A stretch of DNA of 44,427 nt from Actinomycetes bacterium (GTDB lineage: Bacteria; Actinomycetota; Acidimicrobiia; Acidimicrobiales; Acidimicrobiaceae), in NCBI GenBank assembly GCA_021785255.1, contig JAJYGA010000058.1:1-44427 (forward strand), written 5' to 3'. Below the pieces are notes generated by a model. It did not search any database, was not told the origin of the DNA, and saw nothing but the letters and a program-made list of their open reading frames with translations. The translations under genes were made by a program, and so were the position numbers. Positions 21,322 through 31,579 of the stretch are shown one piece after another. The stretch's first letter is position 1; each line of letters opens with the position of its first letter.

Positions 21322-22062
21322 ATGATTCGTACAAAAGATGAGATCAAAAAGATGCGTAGAGCCGGCCGGGTCGTCGCGGAAATTCACGAAGCAACTCGAA
21401 AGGCTATTCGCCCCGGAGTTACAACGCTTGAGATAGATAAAGTGGCACGGGAGGTGCTTGAAAAGCGTGGCGCTCGCTCGAATTTTTTGAACTATCACGG
21501 TTTCCCGGCGGTAATATGCTCCTCGCCAAACTCCATGATCGTTCATGGAATCCCCGGCGAGTATCGCCTTGAAGAAGGCGATATCATTTCCATTGACGCA
21601 GGTGCAATAGTGGAGGGGTATCACGGAGATGCGGCTTATACAGCTGCAGTCGGCAAGGTATCAAAGTTGGCTCAGCGTCTAATGGAGGTTACGGAACGTT
21701 CACTGTATGCAGGAATCGACGAGATGTGGCCAGGAAAGCATCTTCATGAGATTGGGCGAGCCGTACAGGAGGTATGCGAGAAGGCTGGGTTTTCTGTGGT
21801 CAGAGAGTATGTAGGCCATGGAATTGGGACTGCTATGCACGAACCTCCTAATGTCCCCAACTACTGGCCAGGATCAGCTGGACCAAAGATGCGTGCGGGA
21901 AACGTATTTGCCATTGAGCCAATGGTTAATGTTGGTGGACCTGAAACGCTTCAGCTCTCGGACGGCTGGAGTGTCGTGACGAAAGACGGATCGCTGTCCG
22001 CTCATTTCGAGCATACAGTTGCAGTAACTGATGAAGGCCCGGAAATTTTAACTGTTCCTTAG
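21322..22062 (+). CDS. map: Methionine aminopeptidase type I
   Basis: KMRRAGRVVAEIHEATRKAIRPG, DAGAIVEGYHGDAAYT, GHGIGTAMHEPPNVPNY, FAIEPMV. Confidence 0.97.
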   Translation: MIRTKDEIKKMRRAGRVVAEIHEATRKAIRPGVTTLEIDKVAREVLEKRGARSNFLNYHGFPAVICSSPNSMIVHGIPGEYRLEEGDIISIDAGAIVEGYHGDAAYTAAVGKVSKLAQRLMEVTERSLYAGIDEMWPGKHLHEIGRAVQEVCEKAGFSVVREYVGHGIGTAMHEPPNVPNYWPGSAGPKMRAGNVFAIEPMVNVGGPETLQLSDGWSVVTKDGSLSAHFEHTVAVTDEGPEILTVP

Positions 22063-22104
22063 GGAATTGTGATAGAGCTTGGTCTACTGGACCTAAATAG
22101 CAAC

Positions 22105-22110
22105 TATAAT
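22105..22110 (+). promoter_or_regulatory. Perfect -10 box TATAAT upstream of infA
   Basis: TATAAT at 22105-22110; possible -35 TTGGTC at 22079-22084 but spacing is 20 nt. Confidence 0.4.
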
Positions 22111-22184
22111 GACCGTTCGGGTGATTTTTGCCTGGATACTGAAGGTACCTTGTCTAGATCATCACTTTAGCTAGGAGGAGTAAA

Positions 22185-22409
22185 CTGTCGCAACCAAAAG
22201 AAGACGTGATCGTGGTCGAGGGAAAGGTTATTGAACCGCTCCCGAACGCAATGTTTCGTGTAGAACTAGAGAATGGGCATAAGGTATTGGCCCATAGTTC
22301 GGGTAAGATGCGCATGCATCGAATTCGAATACTTCCAGGAGATCGCGTCCAGGTTGAGTTCACTCCATACGATCTCACTAGGGGACGTATTACCTATAGG
22401 TATAAGTAA
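22185..22409 (+). CDS. infA: Translation initiation factor IF-1, probable CTG start
   Basis: [64 protein letters not shown] 22185 is preceded by AGGAGG and restores the family N-terminus ([12 protein letters not shown]). Confidence 0.9.
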   Translation: MSQPKEDVIVVEGKVIEPLPNAMFRVELENGHKVLAHSSGKMRMHRIRILPGDRVQVEFTPYDLTRGRITYRYK

Positions 22410-22473
22410 CCGAGAAGGTTTTTTAAAATTTGTTTTTATTAATAATTATTAACAGACTAGGTGGCATCGCGAG

Positions 22474-22587
22474 ATGAAGGTAAGACCAAGTGTTAAGACC
22501 ATTTGCGAAAAGTGCAAGGTCATAAAAAGAGAGAGAACGGTTCTCGTTATTTGCGAGAACCCAAGACATAAGCAGCGGCAAGGATAA
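22474..22587 (+). CDS. rpmJ: 50S ribosomal protein L36 (not in the ORF track)
   Basis: ATGAAGGTAAGACCAAGT... translates to [37 protein letters not shown]. Confidence 0.97.
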   Translation: MKVRPSVKTICEKCKVIKRERTVLVICENPRHKQRQG

Positions 22588-22593
22588 GTTTAG

Positions 22594-22974
22594 ATGGCTC
22601 GTATAGCAGGCGTAGATATTCCCAGAGATAAGAGACTTGAGATCTCACTTACTTACATCTACGGTATAGGTCTTACAACTTCGCAAAAGATCTGCAAAGA
22701 GACGCAAGTGGATCTAGATACTCGAGTAAAAGATCTGACCGACGACGAGATAAGCCGCCTTAGGAACTACATCGATCAAAATCTCCGTGTCGAAGGCGAT
22801 CTACGACGTGAAGTAGACCAGGATATAAAACGTAAGATTCAGATCGGATGTTACCAAGGACTTCGACATCGTAGGGGACTGCCTGTGCACGGGCAACGTA
22901 CTCACACTAATGCAAGGACTCGAAAAGGTCCGAAAAAAACGGTTGCCGGAAAGAAAAAGGCAGCTCGTAAGTAG
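22594..22974 (+). CDS. rpsM: 30S ribosomal protein S13
   Basis: [26 protein letters not shown]...[23 protein letters not shown]. Confidence 0.98.
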   Translation: MARIAGVDIPRDKRLEISLTYIYGIGLTTSQKICKETQVDLDTRVKDLTDDEISRLRNYIDQNLRVEGDLRREVDQDIKRKIQIGCYQGLRHRRGLPVHGQRTHTNARTRKGPKKTVAGKKKAARK

Positions 22975-23012
22975 CCGTAATGGTTGATGATATGATTGGA
23001 GGGTTTTAGCTA

Positions 23013-23411
23013 ATGGCTAAGCCAAGGGCCGGTGGACGTCGTCCTCGTAGGCGTGAAAGAAAAAATGTAGCTTATGGAGTGGCCCACATTCACTCCTCGT
23101 TTAACAATACGATTGTGACGATAACTGATCAACAAGGGAACGTCTTGGCGTGGGCTTCCGCAGGAAACGTAGGGTTTAAAGGCTCGAGAAAATCGACACC
23201 TTTTGCCGCACAAGTGGCAGCGGAGACTTGTGCCAAGAGAGCGCAAGAACACGGTGTAAGACAGGTTGAAGTTTTGGTTAAGGGTCCAGGATCTGGAAGA
23301 GAGACCGCACATAGAGCAATAGCCAACGCTGGTATCGAGATAGTTTCCGTTAGAGACGTGACGCCTATCCCCCATAACGGCTGCAGGCCAAAGAAGCGAA
23401 GAAGGGTATAA
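23013..23411 (+). CDS. rpsK: 30S ribosomal protein S11
   Basis: [44 protein letters not shown]...[12 protein letters not shown]. Confidence 0.98.
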   Translation: MAKPRAGGRRPRRRERKNVAYGVAHIHSSFNNTIVTITDQQGNVLAWASAGNVGFKGSRKSTPFAAQVAAETCAKRAQEHGVRQVEVLVKGPGSGRETAHRAIANAGIEIVSVRDVTPIPHNGCRPKKRRRV

Positions 23412-23419
23412 AGTAAAAA

Positions 23420-24040
23420 GTGGCACGTTATACAGGTCCAGTATGCAGATTATGCAGACGAGAGCGCATGAAGCTTTATCTGAAGGGTCCCAAATGTGAC
23501 TCTTCACGTTGTCCAATGGAGTCCAGACCATTTCCTCCAGGGGAGCACGGTAGAGATAGGACGCGACAAGGTTCGGAGTACTCAACGCAGCTTCGAGAGA
23601 AGCAAAAGGCCAGAAGAATCTATGGTGTGCTTGAGAAGCAGTTTCGAAATACCTATGAAGAGGCCAACCGACAGAGCGGTATCACCGGAGAAAACCTGCT
23701 CCGCATGTTAGAACTGCGTCTTGATAACATCGTCTTTAGAGCAGGATGGGCGTCATCGAGATCACAGGCCAGACAGTTCGTACGGCATCGTCACGTTCTG
23801 GTCAACGGAAAACGTGTGGACATTCCTTCAATGCGAGTTAAAAAAGGTGATCTGGTTGCCCTGGTCGACGGATTTGAACAGCAAATTGTCGTCCAGCATA
23901 ACCGCGATACGCTTGATCGTCAACTACCTGCGTGGCTCGAAAGAGAAGGCACTGGAGTGCGAGTACTAAACCCTCCATTGCGAGAACAGATCGACGTTCC
24001 AGTACGTGAACAGTTGATCGTGGAACTTTACTCGAAGTAA
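23420..24040 (+). CDS. rpsD: 30S ribosomal protein S4
   Basis: MARYTGPVCRLCRRERMKLYLKG...MLELRLDNIVFRAGWASSRSQARQFVRHRHVLVNGKRVDIPS. Confidence 0.98.
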   Translation: MARYTGPVCRLCRRERMKLYLKGPKCDSSRCPMESRPFPPGEHGRDRTRQGSEYSTQLREKQKARRIYGVLEKQFRNTYEEANRQSGITGENLLRMLELRLDNIVFRAGWASSRSQARQFVRHRHVLVNGKRVDIPSMRVKKGDLVALVDGFEQQIVVQHNRDTLDRQLPAWLEREGTGVRVLNPPLREQIDVPVREQLIVELYSK

Positions 24041-24056
24041 AATCTAAGGAGAGAGA

Positions 24057-24995
24057 GTGTTATTTATTCAGCGTCCCTCCATTGAGGCCATAGGCGAAGA
24101 GATCGGGAATCGGCAGAGATTTTCCTTTGGTCCGTTGGAGCCAGGATTTGGTTACACGATCGGAGGTATGTTGCGTAGAGTGCTCATATCTTCCATCCCA
24201 GGTGCCGCGATTACCCAGGTGCGTTTTGATGATGCACTGCATGAGTTTACCACGCTTCCAGGGGTTAAAGAGGATGTGACCGATCTTGTCCTCAATCTCA
24301 AGGACATTGTATTTCGAAGTTTTTCAGACGAACCTGTAACGATTCGACTTGATGTACGGGGGCCAAGGGTCGTCAGAGCAGAGGACTTCGTGCTCTCTTC
24401 GGATGTCGAGATTGTAAATCCGGATCTGCACATTGCGACGCTTTCGCAAAGAGGACGATTGGCACTTGACGCAGTGGTGGAAAGAGGAAGAGCATACTCT
24501 TCTGCGGAGAGAAATAAGAAGACTTCTTCGATCGGAATTATTCCGATCGACTCGATCTTTGCTCCGGTCCGCCGTGTCGCAGTGGACGTGGAGGCAACTA
24601 GAGTCGGGCAGTCAACAGATTACGATCAACTAGTTTTGGATATTGAGACTGATGGCTCAATATCGCCTCGTGAGGCTCTGGCGTCTGCTGGAGAGACTCT
24701 TAGAAATCTAGTTACATTGGTTGCGGAGATTTCAGAGGATCCACAGGGACTCGAGTTGTCTGAAGCAGAGATAATTGAAGAACGTTCTCCTGATCTAGAT
24801 CTTCCAATTGAAGATCTAGAGTTAACGGAAAGACCTCGCAACTGCTTAAAGCGTGCTCAAATTAATTCAATTGGCGAGCTGATCAACCGCACTCCAGAGG
24901 ATCTTTTGTCCATTACTAACTTTGGTCAGAAGTCTTTGGATGAAGTAGTTGACAAACTGGAGCGCCGCAGTTTATCACTAAGGAGTAAGGACTAA
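24057..24995 (+). CDS. rpoA: RNA polymerase alpha subunit
   Basis: [76 protein letters not shown] start. Confidence 0.98.
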   Translation: MLFIQRPSIEAIGEEIGNRQRFSFGPLEPGFGYTIGGMLRRVLISSIPGAAITQVRFDDALHEFTTLPGVKEDVTDLVLNLKDIVFRSFSDEPVTIRLDVRGPRVVRAEDFVLSSDVEIVNPDLHIATLSQRGRLALDAVVERGRAYSSAERNKKTSSIGIIPIDSIFAPVRRVAVDVEATRVGQSTDYDQLVLDIETDGSISPREALASAGETLRNLVTLVAEISEDPQGLELSEAEIIEERSPDLDLPIEDLELTERPRNCLKRAQINSIGELINRTPEDLLSITNFGQKSLDEVVDKLERRSLSLRSKD

Positions 24996-25351
24996 TGGTT
25001 CCTGGAAGACCTAAACACGGACAGAGGCTTGGAGGAAGTGCGGCCCATCAACGGGCGCTTCTAGCGAACCTTGCAGCATCGTTGATTGCCGCAGAGGCTA
25101 TCCTTACGACAGAAGCCAAGGCGAAGCGGCTACGACCTATCATTGAAAGATTGATCACCAAGGCTAAGAAAGGCGATCTGCATAATCAACGCCAAGTGGT
25201 GGCATTTTTGCGAGACAAGGATATGGCTCATAAGCTTTTTAGTGATATTGCTCCTAGATACGAAGAACGTCACGGTGGCTATACAAGGATCCTGAAGCGT
25301 GGCCCCAGGCAGGGTGATAATGCTCCCATGGTCGTTATTGAACTGGTGTGA
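24995..25351 (+). CDS. rplQ: 50S ribosomal protein L17
   Basis: [52 protein letters not shown] overlap with rpoA. Confidence 0.97.
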   Translation: MVPGRPKHGQRLGGSAAHQRALLANLAASLIAAEAILTTEAKAKRLRPIIERLITKAKKGDLHNQRQVVAFLRDKDMAHKLFSDIAPRYEERHGGYTRILKRGPRQGDNAPMVVIELV

Positions 25352-25365
25352 TAAAGTCGTTAGGT

Positions 25366-25393
25366 CTGAATAGGGGCTAAGGCTCCTGTTCGG
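25366..25393 (+). terminator. 12-bp hairpin between rplQ and truA
   Basis: CTGAATAGGGGC-TAAG-GCTCCTGTTCGG, 12 pairs (3 G.U); no T-tract follows. Confidence 0.45.
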
Positions 25394-25401
25394 TTCATGC
25401 T

Positions 25402-26226
25402 ATGCGTTGGGCGGCTCTAGTTTCGTACGACGGTTCGCAGTTTCATGGTTTTAGCGTTCAACCAAAAGGCATTGAAACTGTTGGTGAAGCTCTGACTTGT
25501 GCCTTGAATATCGTGTTTCAAAGTTCAATAGAGCTAGTCGTCGCTGGCCGAACAGACAAAGGTGTTCATGCCGTAGGACAAGTTATATCATTTGATGCTG
25601 GAAAGCCACGAACAGAACGTCCTTTAAGATCTTTAAATCGACTTCTACCGAGTTCTATTCGTGTTCATCACCTTGAAGAGACCGAAGAGTGGTTTTCCGC
25701 GCGCTACTCTGCAAAGTACCGATGTTATGTCTTCCGAATCAATAAAATTGGAGCTGACTCACCTTTCTTGACGGAAAGATCCTGGTACGTTGGCGAAACT
25801 CTAGATGTAAAACGTATGCAAACTGCGGCAATGGCGTTAGTCGGGAGGCATGACTTTAAGGCGTTTTGTAAGTCTGGGGGTCGAGATGGTCGTCCAACAA
25901 AGAGGGTGTTATATGGCGTGGAGGTTTTAGAGTCAAAGAACTTTGTCGATATAGTTCTTTGGTCGAACTCGTTTTGTCATCAGATGGTGCGCTCTATCGT
26001 TTCGTTGTTGGTAGAGGTGGGTTGTGGCCGTCGTCGTGGAGTTGTGTTGCGCGAAGCAATCATAAGCGGAGAAAGATCTATAATACATTCCGTTGCGCCC
26101 CCTGGGGGACTCTATCTCTTTGGAGTGGGATATAGCAGTTTTAATCAAGAGTCGCGAAGATTATGGCTCGATAGAGTTAAGTCTTGGGAATTTACTGGTC
26201 CGAATTGGCGTGTCGAGCGTGTATGA
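25402..26226 (+). CDS. truA: tRNA pseudouridine(38-40) synthase
   Basis: SYDGSQFHGFSVQP, VAGRTDKGVHAVGQVISF, FSARYSAKYRCYVFRI. Confidence 0.96.
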   Translation: MRWAALVSYDGSQFHGFSVQPKGIETVGEALTCALNIVFQSSIELVVAGRTDKGVHAVGQVISFDAGKPRTERPLRSLNRLLPSSIRVHHLEETEEWFSARYSAKYRCYVFRINKIGADSPFLTERSWYVGETLDVKRMQTAAMALVGRHDFKAFCKSGGRDGRPTKRVLYGVEVLESKNFVDIVLWSNSFCHQMVRSIVSLLVEVGCGRRRGVVLREAIISGERSIIHSVAPPGGLYLFGVGYSSFNQESRRLWLDRVKSWEFTGPNWRVERV

Positions 26227-26285
26227 TTTTGACTTGTGTCTCGTGCGCAAAGCGCGCCGTTAAAGACAAATATTCGGTGAGGATT

Positions 26286-26750
26286 ATGAAGACCGTAGCT
26301 ACTAAGCAGTCAGATATAACGAGGCAGTGGTTTGTCGTGGACGCCTCTGATATGGTTTTAGGTCGCTTGGCAACCGAGGTTGCAAGGATACTCAAAGGGA
26401 AACACAAGACATCTTACGTCCCTTACCTGGACTGTGGTGATCACGTAATCGTTGTGAATGCTTCGAAGGTGGTCTTGACATCCAATAAGGCAGAGCGAAA
26501 GTATGCATATAGACACTCCGGCTACCCTGGATCGCTTAGAGCTACGCTATATAAAGATCTGCTTGAAACTAAGCCGGAGTTCGTAGTTGAAAAAGCCATT
26601 AAAGGAATGCTTCCCAAAGGTCCACTTGGTCGAAAGATGGCGAAGAAGCTCAAAGTTTATGAAGGTGGAAAGCATCCTCATGAGGCACAAGGTGCAGTGC
26701 CGATAGACTTTGCGGGAGCTCGTAAAGTCCAAGAAATCTCTGGAGTTTAG
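26286..26750 (+). CDS. rplM: 50S ribosomal protein L13
   Basis: MKTVATKQSDITRQWFVVDASDMVLGRLATEVARILKGKHK...GMLPKGPLGRKMAKKLKVYEG; start moved to 26286. Confidence 0.96.
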   Translation: MKTVATKQSDITRQWFVVDASDMVLGRLATEVARILKGKHKTSYVPYLDCGDHVIVVNASKVVLTSNKAERKYAYRHSGYPGSLRATLYKDLLETKPEFVVEKAIKGMLPKGPLGRKMAKKLKVYEGGKHPHEAQGAVPIDFAGARKVQEISGV

Positions 26751-26762
26751 GTAGGGTAGGGC

Positions 26763-27158
26763 ATGGCAACAAAACCGTTAACACAAAGTACGGGCCGTCG
26801 CAAAGAGGCGGTCGCTCGAGTTAGATTGAGAGAGGGCGAAGGCAAGGTCGTTGTCAATGGACGTCCAGTTGAAGAGTACATTCCCTCTTTGACCAGTCGA
26901 AACTATGCCTTGGAGCCTGTAGCGTCGCAAAACTTGTCTACTACTTACGATATCGATGTAACTGTTGATGGAGGAGGTATATCAGGACAGGCTGGTGCTA
27001 TTAGGCTGGGCCTTGCTCGTGCACTTGTTGAAGTGGATCCTGAGCTGCGTCCTGTTATGAAGAAGGCAGGTTTCTTGACAAGAGATGCCCGAGAGAAAGA
27101 GTCGAAGAAGTACGGACTCAAGAAGGCCAGGAAAGCTCCACAGTATTCAAAGCGATAA
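26763..27158 (+). CDS. rpsI: 30S ribosomal protein S9
   Basis: [31 protein letters not shown]...[24 protein letters not shown]. Confidence 0.97.
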   Translation: MATKPLTQSTGRRKEAVARVRLREGEGKVVVNGRPVEEYIPSLTSRNYALEPVASQNLSTTYDIDVTVDGGGISGQAGAIRLGLARALVEVDPELRPVMKKAGFLTRDAREKESKKYGLKKARKAPQYSKR

Positions 27159-27161
27159 CTT

Positions 27162-28496
27162 GTGATTTCGTTTGGTACCGACGGTATTAGAGGAGTTGCA
27201 AACGCGGAGTTAACTCCGGAGCTTGCTTTGGCTCTTGGCGTTGCGTACATGAGTATCGTCGGATCAAAGTCCGATGTTTTGATCGCCAGGGATACCAGGA
27301 TATCTGGAACCATGTTGTCTGCGGCGCTGGGAGCGGGCCTGGCTTCTGGAGGTGGGAACGTTATCGACGTCGGTGTTATGCCGACAGGTTCTTTGGCGTT
27401 TCTTTGCTCAAGTCTTGGAGTTCCCGGAGCTGTGATCTCTGCCTCTCATAATCCATTTTTTGATAATGGAATCAAGATCTTCGGTGCTGGTGGAAGAAAG
27501 CTGTCTGACCAAGAGGAACGTGACTTAGAGAGACTCTTGATCGAAGTTGGGTCATCGGGGGTGCGAGAACGATCCTCTGATGTTGGGGCGATTGTCTCTC
27601 AAGACCTTTCCAGGGCTTATATAGATCACGTTATCGAAGTAGTGCAGGGGGCCTTTACAAAAGATATCAAAGTGGCCGTAGACTTTGCTAACGGCGCCTC
27701 GTATCCAATAGCTCAGCATTTACTAGAAGCACTAGGTTGCAAGGTCGTGGGGTCTTTAGGAAACGACCCCGATGGCTATAACATAAATCTAGACGTTGGT
27801 TCTACGGCTCCTCAGCGTTTGGCTCACCTTGTGCAAGAGAGCGGTGCGGACATCGGTCTGGCTTTTGACGGCGATGCTGACCGTTTGATCGCGGTATCGA
27901 ATATGGGTGAGGTAGTCGACGGTGACAATCTTCTTGCTCTTTTTGCGCTGGACATGGCAGAACGTGGGGTTTTAGCCAAAGATGCACTGGCGATCACAGT
28001 CATGAGCAATATGGGACTGGAACTCTACTTACAAGAAAAGGGTATTCGCTGTTTCAGGACAAATGTTGGTGACAGATATGTTCTTGAAGCAATGGAGGAG
28101 CATGCCTTGACTCTAGGTGGAGAGCAGTCAGGCCATATCATATTTTCTCAGTATGCTACCACAGGGGATGGTCTGCTTAGCGCTGCGTTGCTACTGGAAC
28201 TAATTGGAAGAAAACAAGCGAGTTTCTCCGATCTCCTTGAGGGGTCATTCAAAAGATACCCCCAGGTGCTGAAGAACCTTCCAGTAAAAGGAGGTAAGGA
28301 GATTCTTGGCCTGCCAGAAGTGGCAGATGCAATATCTAACCTCTCTGGTGCCTTGGGTGATCGAGGTAGAGTATTAGTTAGACCTTCGGGCACCGAACCA
28401 GTGGTTCGTGTAATGGTCGAGGCTTTAACTCAGGAACTAGCAGACGAGCTGGCTCTTCAGATTGAGGAGATCATTAGTTCCGTAACGAAAGAATGA
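27162..28496 (+). CDS. glmM: Phosphoglucosamine mutase
   Basis: FGTDGIRGVANAELTPELAL, ISASHNPFFDNGIKIF, FDGDADRLIAV, VRPSGTEPVVRVMVEA; GTG start. Confidence 0.97.
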   Translation: MISFGTDGIRGVANAELTPELALALGVAYMSIVGSKSDVLIARDTRISGTMLSAALGAGLASGGGNVIDVGVMPTGSLAFLCSSLGVPGAVISASHNPFFDNGIKIFGAGGRKLSDQEERDLERLLIEVGSSGVRERSSDVGAIVSQDLSRAYIDHVIEVVQGAFTKDIKVAVDFANGASYPIAQHLLEALGCKVVGSLGNDPDGYNINLDVGSTAPQRLAHLVQESGADIGLAFDGDADRLIAVSNMGEVVDGDNLLALFALDMAERGVLAKDALAITVMSNMGLELYLQEKGIRCFRTNVGDRYVLEAMEEHALTLGGEQSGHIIFSQYATTGDGLLSAALLLELIGRKQASFSDLLEGSFKRYPQVLKNLPVKGGKEILGLPEVADAISNLSGALGDRGRVLVRPSGTEPVVRVMVEALTQELADELALQIEEIISSVTKE

Positions 28497-28506
28497 GGCG
28501 GTCAAA

Positions 28507-30339
28507 GTGTGCGGAATCGTTGGAATCGTTGGAGACAAAGCGACCGCGCGAGCGGTCGTAGATGGTTTGAAGCGGCTTGAATACCGAGGGTACGACTCTG
28601 CTGGCATGGTTTTGGCATCCAATGTTGGGTTCGAGGTAAAGCGAATCTCTCAAGATACCTCTTCAGTAGCGCTCTTGGATGACTGGGTGAATGCCAAAGA
28701 GGTCGAAAAGGTCTCTGCAGCTATGGGACACACGAGATGGGCTACCCATGGACGACCATCTGAGATCAATGCTCACCCTCATCTTGACTGCTCGAATCAG
28801 TTCGCAGTAGTTCACAACGGTATAGTCGAGAACTATAAAGAGATTCGGGAACGACTTTTGAAATTAGGTCATGAGTTCGCATCCGACACCGATACTGAGG
28901 TGATAGTTCATCTAGTCGAAGAACGTTTTCGTCTAAATAACGATGTCCACCAGGCCGTCTCGGAGGCTTTCGAAGAACTAGAAGGTTCCATGGCGGTGGT
29001 TGTCTTGAATCTGAAAGAACCGGACTCGCTGTATATGATGAGACGTATGGCACCTTTGGTGATTGGAACAGATCTCGACAATCTTTTCGTAGCTTCAGAT
29101 GTTCCAGCCTTGTTGGACAGTGTGACCACATACTTCTCGGTGCCTGAGGATACCTTGATTACCGGGAGCGTAAGACGTGGAAAGGTAGTCTTAGAGCCAG
29201 TTCCGGAGGTTCTTGAGGTCGACTGGGATATTTCTAAGGTTGATGTGGGTGGATACTCGGACTTCATGTCAAAAGAGATAGATGAGCAGCCGCGAGCCTT
29301 GAGAGACACCCTTGCTGGTCGAGTGGATAAAGTTGGAGTAATCTCCTTAGATGAGCTCAAGATATCGCCAGAAGAGTTAAAGACTGTTCAAAAGATTGTG
29401 ATTGTGGGTTGTGGCACTTCGTTGCACGCCGGCATGGTCGCCAGATATGCCCTTGAACACTTTGTACGTGTGCCCGTTGAGATTGAGGTGTCTTCGGAGT
29501 TTCGTTATCGAGATCCTGTTCTAAGTCCGACTACTTTGGTTGTGGGCGTGTCGCAATCTGGCGAAACTTTGGATACAATGATGGCGTTGTCCGAAGCTAG
29601 AGCCTCTGGAGCTCGAACCTTGGTCATCTCCAACGTCGTAGGATCATCCATGGCGAGGATGGCTGACGCTGTGTTGTATACTCGAGCCGGCCCAGAGATA
29701 TCTGTGGCGTCCACCAAGACGTTTGTTGCTCAAATCGGCGCGCTTGAGATCTTGGCGCTGTATCTTGCCGACCTAAAACGCACGCTGTTCCCTTCAGAGG
29801 TGCAGGAACTGATCGCCAAGCTAAATGATGTGCCTAATGCACTCAGTGAGGCCATCTCGTCCATATCGGACTATGAGAAGACGACACAAACGCTCCTGGG
29901 TTATGAAAGATTTTACTTCATCGGCAGGAATGTTGGATATCCGGTAGCGCTAGAAGGTGCGCTCAAGTTAAAGGAGATTACCTATACTCCCTCCGAAGGG
30001 TACCCAGCAGGAGAGCTAAAACACGGTCCGATAGCAATGATCGATGATAAAGCAGTTGTCGTGGCGATCGCGTCCAAGAGTGCTCTTTATGAGAAACTAC
30101 TGGCCAATGTGGAAGAAGTTAGAGCTCGGGGAGCGAAGGTAGTAATCGTTGCCAACGAGGCTCCGGTAGATTCCAAGCTGCGAGGGGATGAGGTATTTTT
30201 AGTTCCTCGAGTGCATCAGTTGTTCTCTCCTATGGTTGATGTGGTACCGCTTCAAGTCATGGCTCACTACATCTCTGTGTCGAGGGGATTAGATCCCGAC
30301 CGACCACGGAATCTGGCGAAGACAGTTACTGTTGAGTGA
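28507..30339 (+). CDS. glmS: Glutamine-fructose-6-phosphate aminotransferase (isomerizing)
   Basis: CGIVGIVGDKATARAVVDGLKRLEYRGYDSAG; two SIS domains; C-term LDPDRPRNLAKTVTVE; GTG start. Confidence 0.98.
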   Translation: MCGIVGIVGDKATARAVVDGLKRLEYRGYDSAGMVLASNVGFEVKRISQDTSSVALLDDWVNAKEVEKVSAAMGHTRWATHGRPSEINAHPHLDCSNQFAVVHNGIVENYKEIRERLLKLGHEFASDTDTEVIVHLVEERFRLNNDVHQAVSEAFEELEGSMAVVVLNLKEPDSLYMMRRMAPLVIGTDLDNLFVASDVPALLDSVTTYFSVPEDTLITGSVRRGKVVLEPVPEVLEVDWDISKVDVGGYSDFMSKEIDEQPRALRDTLAGRVDKVGVISLDELKISPEELKTVQKIVIVGCGTSLHAGMVARYALEHFVRVPVEIEVSSEFRYRDPVLSPTTLVVGVSQSGETLDTMMALSEARASGARTLVISNVVGSSMARMADAVLYTRAGPEISVASTKTFVAQIGALEILALYLADLKRTLFPSEVQELIAKLNDVPNALSEAISSISDYEKTTQTLLGYERFYFIGRNVGYPVALEGALKLKEITYTPSEGYPAGELKHGPIAMIDDKAVVVAIASKSALYEKLLANVEEVRARGAKVVIVANEAPVDSKLRGDEVFLVPRVHQLFSPMVDVVPLQVMAHYISVSRGLDPDRPRNLAKTVTVE

Positions 30340-30341
30340 TG

Positions 30342-31361
30342 CTATAGCAATAGTTCCAGCAGAGCTTTGGCAGACCGCTTGACATTGAAGGTATTTACTA
30401 TGAAGTCCGAATTGATGTCGGTGGGCAGACTGCCCAGTTCGAGAAGGTTCCGAGCAAAACTCGGTGTGTGCAGAGGGTCGACTGACGTTGCTCCAAGCTC
30501 TACCGCTTGAGAGAGACCGCCAAGACCGGAGGTGATCACAGGTATACCTAAGGCTAAAGCTTCAAAGGCGACTAATCCGAAGCCTTCTGGTTCTACCGAT
30601 GGCATCAAGACTCCGTCGTACAGGCTCATGGTGTGAGAAACCTCCTCTGGAGTTGTCAAAGGCGCTATCACTCTTGCATTTACTGATTTGTTGACTCGAG
30701 CGAGTACTTTTTGGGCAAAGTCTCGATCTTTAATGTGTGCTGAAGGACTGAAGGTTATATCGACATGAATCTCTGCTTCGGGTATTAGGTCGAGCGCATC
30801 GAGTAAAGCCCACACTCCTTTTTTATACATGAGTCGGTTGGGAAAGAGATAGCGAGTTTTGTTTGTGCTTTGGGTGCGACGAAAAGTGGTGGTCTTCAAG
30901 AAAGCGGGGGCCAGATAGGGGTAGACGTGGCTAATCTGCTCATCTCTTAGGGCCAGAGTTTTTTTGGCTTGTGCACAGAGCGAGTGCGAGAGTGCGACGA
31001 ACCTCGAATTTGGTGAGATACTCTCAACTGGAAACTGATCTGTCTCCCACGCGCTTGGAAAGTTATGGAGGATAACAGCGCCTTTGACGTCTATCGCACC
31101 GAGCCAGCCAGGGCGATTGTTCAAGACGCAAAGTTCAATGTGGTGCTCTTTGCAGAGTTTAGACAGTGCCTTATAGCTCGTCGCGAAAAGATGCGGAACT
31201 CTGCCTATATGTGTTATCTCTTCTTTGATCGTCGGAGACACCGACACCAGAACGACGTCGTGTTTTTCACTAATTGTCTGTGCCCAGCCAACTACAAGTC
31301 GCTCAAGGGCTCCCTGGGCATAGATTGGTAGAAGTTCAGTGGATACAAAGGCGATGCGCAC
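30342..31361 (-). CDS. Glycosyltransferase, GT4-like (probable GTG start at 31361)
   Basis: VRIAFVSTELLPIYAQGALERLVVGWAQTISEKHDVVLVS; C-terminal PSVEPEGFGLVAFEALALGIPVITSGLGGLSQAVELG (E-x7-E GT-B motif). Confidence 0.8.
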   Translation of the reverse strand: MRIAFVSTELLPIYAQGALERLVVGWAQTISEKHDVVLVSVSPTIKEEITHIGRVPHLFATSYKALSKLCKEHHIELCVLNNRPGWLGAIDVKGAVILHNFPSAWETDQFPVESISPNSRFVALSHSLCAQAKKTLALRDEQISHVYPYLAPAFLKTTTFRRTQSTNKTRYLFPNRLMYKKGVWALLDALDLIPEAEIHVDITFSPSAHIKDRDFAQKVLARVNKSVNARVIAPLTTPEEVSHTMSLYDGVLMPSVEPEGFGLVAFEALALGIPVITSGLGGLSQAVELGATSVDPLHTPSFARNLLELGSLPTDINSDFIVNTFNVKRSAKALLELLL

Positions 31362-31561
31362 GGATGAAACTCTAACGGCAAGGGTGGTATTTTGTGCCCT
31401 TGAATCCTTCCAACGTATAGATGAGACGATTTTCACCCCACACGGTATCTACGCGAGCGCTTCACCAAGATATCGGATCGCGATGAAATTGATGTTAGAT
31501 TCGTAGTCTCACGCTTTTGCTATGGCGAGGTCTCTGTGAGAAGGCCTGGATGCTGAGTAAA

Positions 31562-31579
31562 TTTTCGTCACTACGAAAA
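31562..31579. promoter_or_regulatory. Candidate operator or hairpin (TTTTCGT-CACT-ACGAAAA) in divergent region
   Basis: 7-bp perfect inverted repeat between the divergent glycosyltransferase and lysR genes. Confidence 0.35.
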
